In this document: piece by piece, positions 62,244 to 64,000 of the stretch
Position numbering within the stretch: the first letter of the stretch is position 1
Layout: every line of letters begins with the position of its first letter
NCBI GenBank assembly: GCA_965203475.1
Contig: OZ241890.1
Span: forward strand, 930,001 to 994,000
Length of the DNA stretch: 64,000 nt
Source of the DNA: JABDMD01 sp965203475
GTDB lineage: Bacteria; Pseudomonadota; Gammaproteobacteria; UBA4575
Direction: 5' to 3'
Program-made: the position numbers and the translations under genes
The notes under the pieces: generated by a model
What the model was told of the DNA's origin: nothing
Seen by the model: the letters and a program-made list of their open reading frames with translations, nothing else
The model's database searches: none

Positions 62244-63320
62244 TTAAAAATCATCTAAATCTATCCCAAGCTCTTCAGCTAATACATCTGTCTCGCTTTC
62301 AAACTCTTTTCTTTCCTCTTCAGTTTTAAGCATACCTTCTATTTGCTTTTCAACATCCCGTTCCGTTTTTTCTGCTATTTCGTTTGCTTCAGATTCGACA
62401 ATAGCTTGGGACTTGGCTAGCTTTTCGTCAGCCATCGCAACTTCAAAATAAGAAATGGCTTCTCTATGGCGATTATCAGATACCAAATCATCCCCACGCA
62501 TTTCTGCACGTGCCCTTATGGGCGCCTGTTGCTCCTTTAATGATACTTTGATTGCACGTTCAAGGTAGGTTATCGATTCCATTGCATCAGGGTTGAACAA
62601 AACCATTGCATTTTCTGGAGGTGGATTATTTTTTACTTTTGAAAACACATTGTTTTCTTTATCAAGCAAAAAATCGATATGTTCTTGTCGCAGCGCGTCA
62701 ATTTGTGCTGGTGCTCGAGACAAAATCTCGAACCCCTGTTTCTCAATATCAAGCAAGCCAAAGCCATGAGAATAATATTCATTATTTAAACTTTTTTGCA
62801 CCTGCATTAGATGATTTTGACGTGCATAAATTAATTTATGCACATGCTTAAATAATTGTGGCGCTTCAGAATCATCTTTTGCACTCAGTAGAAACTTTTC
62901 AGCTTCAGCCAAAAATGCATCGTATTGATTGGAAAGCATTAGCAACTGCAACAAGCCTGGGTTTTCAAATTCATTTTCACTTAGAAACCAGCGATTCGAT
63001 TTATATTGTTCAAAGATTGAAGATACAACTTTCGCAGTTTCATCACTTAATTGCCGATACATACTAGGCGGCGCACAGCGACTTATTGCCTTAGGAGACG
63101 GAAGATCAGGGTGCTTCATGTAATAATTATTATCCTGAAAACGCTGAATGGCTTTTAGTGGTTCATTTTCACTACGCCCTGCCTCGATATCTGCTTGAAT
63201 TATCGACGGTGCAATTTGCTCCATGGGAGCTTTATTTAGAATACTTTTTTTGCACATATCCTCTGCAGCTTGAGCAGACACACCAACAAATAAAATCAAA
63301 ATTATTAGAAATTTTTGCAT
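62244..63320 (-). CDS. Secreted helical protein of unknown function, 358 aa
   Basis: Signal peptide MQKFLIILILFVGVSAQA, then a mostly helical mature protein. Two Cys near the N-terminus (AEDMCKKS and AISRCAPPS) may form a disulfide. The C-terminal 100 residues are very acidic and repetitive (IVESEANEIAEKTERDVEKQ, EELGIDLDDF). I do not recognise the family. It lies 27 bases after the DUF4412 gene, in the same direction, and the two may be expressed together. Confidence 0.7.
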   Translation of the reverse strand: MQKFLIILILFVGVSAQAAEDMCKKSILNKAPMEQIAPSIIQADIEAGRSENEPLKAIQRFQDNNYYMKHPDLPSPKAISRCAPPSMYRQLSDETAKVVSSIFEQYKSNRWFLSENEFENPGLLQLLMLSNQYDAFLAEAEKFLLSAKDDSEAPQLFKHVHKLIYARQNHLMQVQKSLNNEYYSHGFGLLDIEKQGFEILSRAPAQIDALRQEHIDFLLDKENNVFSKVKNNPPPENAMVLFNPDAMESITYLERAIKVSLKEQQAPIRARAEMRGDDLVSDNRHREAISYFEVAMADEKLAKSQAIVESEANEIAEKTERDVEKQIEGMLKTEEERKEFESETDVLAEELGIDLDDF

Positions 63321-63347
63321 GATCAGTTAATACTGACAAAACTAATG

Positions 63348-64000
63348 CTATTTACCAAAAAGACCCTTTAATCCTTTTTTAACAGCTTCGCGTGTTTCAT
63401 CAACCATTCCTTTTCGAGTTTCATCTTTTGCAGCTTCACCCATTTCTTCAGCAATTCCTGGCTCTCGATTGGCTGTTGTTGTGCCTTGAGACTGTTGTTG
63501 ACGATCCATCATTCCAGACATATCCCCCATATCCATGCGCTGCAAACCAGAAGGAACTTCAAATAGGCTTGGATCTTGTGAACGGATATTTAAATTAGTG
63601 AGCTCCATCTTCATTCGTTGCCCCTTCATACCCGTGCTTGCATAAATCATATCGGACTTAATATTAATCCCCTCATTGGTAATCCAGATAAATCCTGCAC
63701 CTTTACCATTAGCATCTTCAAACTTTGTTTTATATTTTGTGGTATTGAATCCATTAATTGTTTCTGTACCAACTTTTTCAACAGTATGATAATTCATAGA
63801 TTGACCTGATTGTTCCAACGCTTGATTAACATCCATTTCACGATACATACCTACAGATGACATGACCATATAAGATTTACCTAAATCGTTACGGATAATC
63901 ATACGTCCTTGCATTCCGTCTGTATTTATTTCCGTCATTTGTTTACCAGGCGCATGATGAATTTTCTGGGAGAACCGCCCTTCTTTCGCTTCGATAACAC
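63348..64000 (-). CDS. DUF4412 protein, N-terminus beyond the window
   Basis: The frame stays open to the right edge of the window, so this is the C-terminal 217 or so residues of a longer gene; the ATG at 63936-63938 is internal. Segments such as IIRNDLGKSYMVMSSVGMYR, VGTETINGFNTTKYK and FIWITNEGINIKSD match DUF4412, a periplasmic domain of unknown role, fitting an outer-membrane-lipoprotein-like fold. The tail is Met/Gln-rich and then basic (REAVKKGLKGLFGK). Confidence 0.8.
   Translation of the reverse strand, partial: VIEAKEGRFSQKIHHAPGKQMTEINTDGMQGRMIIRNDLGKSYMVMSSVGMYREMDVNQALEQSGQSMNYHTVEKVGTETINGFNTTKYKTKFEDANGKGAGFIWITNEGINIKSDMIYASTGMKGQRMKMELTNLNIRSQDPSLFEVPSGLQRMDMGDMSGMMDRQQQSQGTTTANREPGIAEEMGEAAKDETRKGMVDETREAVKKGLKGLFGK

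Noticed and set aside
1..64000. tRNA, rRNA, tmRNA and riboswitch genes
   Set aside because: No cloverleaf, rRNA core sequence or known riboswitch motif was recognised by eye; small RNAs cannot be excluded without a covariance search.

Overview
The window is from an AT-rich gammaproteobacterium. The diagnostic signs are a Gram-negative envelope core (kdsB, ycaR, lpxK, msbA, exbD, exbB, comEC, then lolD and a LolC/E-type permease) in an order familiar from gammaproteobacteria such as Pseudomonas, a complete ccmABCDEFGHI cytochrome c maturation operon, the mfd-csiV pair, and a nagZ-mscS-hpt-mtnP operon. I cannot name the species. No rRNA, tRNA or CRISPR array was seen.

Layout. 0-6.1 kb: one giant secreted SpvB/RHS-type protein with seven FG-GAP/VCBS calcium-loop repeats, a recent 354-bp internal tandem duplication, and a C-terminal tip with a lipase-like Ser-Asp-His arrangement. 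6.2-13.5 kb: an accessory region, mostly minus strand, with secreted or lipoprotein genes, a possible pPIWI-associated-nuclease-type protein, a NERD nuclease-like protein, an HTH-Fic protein with its own repeated operator-like sites, a Kazal-type lipoprotein, and two families of short palindromic repeats. 13.5-24.1 kb: a GGDEF-EAL protein, fumC, purB, and a GldA/GldF/GldG-like ABC system with a DUF4340 partner. 24.1-35 kb: NUDIX hydrolase, LPS/lipid A genes, energy transduction, DNA uptake and lipoprotein export. 35-38 kb: agmatine to putrescine (aguA, aguB) and a DUF6868-like gene broken by an in-frame stop. 38-46 kb: a degenerate GGDEF protein and the ccm operon. 46-51.3 kb: mfd, csiV and several tiny membrane-protein genes. 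51.3-54.9 kb: purine and methylthio-nucleoside salvage, a mechanosensitive channel and NagZ.

54.9-58.5 kb is the most interesting part. Downstream-facing cassettes sit between direct repeats that include the nagZ start region. One cassette holds a DUF3455 secreted protein. The next holds a compact minus-strand gene set: a coiled-coil protein, a HEPN-like protein with Rx4H, a three-helix membrane protein and a ThsB-like TIR protein. A perfect 73-bp direct repeat flanks this set. It looks like a TIR-based defence module without ThsA. 58.7-61 kb returns to core genes (zapE, mdh). 61-64 kb is again accessory: a 48-residue zinc ribbon, DUF1428, an apparent protein fragment, an unknown secreted protein and a DUF4412 gene cut by the window edge.

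Functional links: the ccm genes make c-type cytochromes; the lpx/kds/msbA/lol block builds the outer membrane; aguAB feed polyamine synthesis; fumC and mdh are consecutive tricarboxylic acid cycle enzymes; hpt and mtnP recycle purine bases. The accessory blocks are marked by repeated hairpins lying just 3' of minus-strand genes, which suggests they were assembled one gene or cassette at a time.
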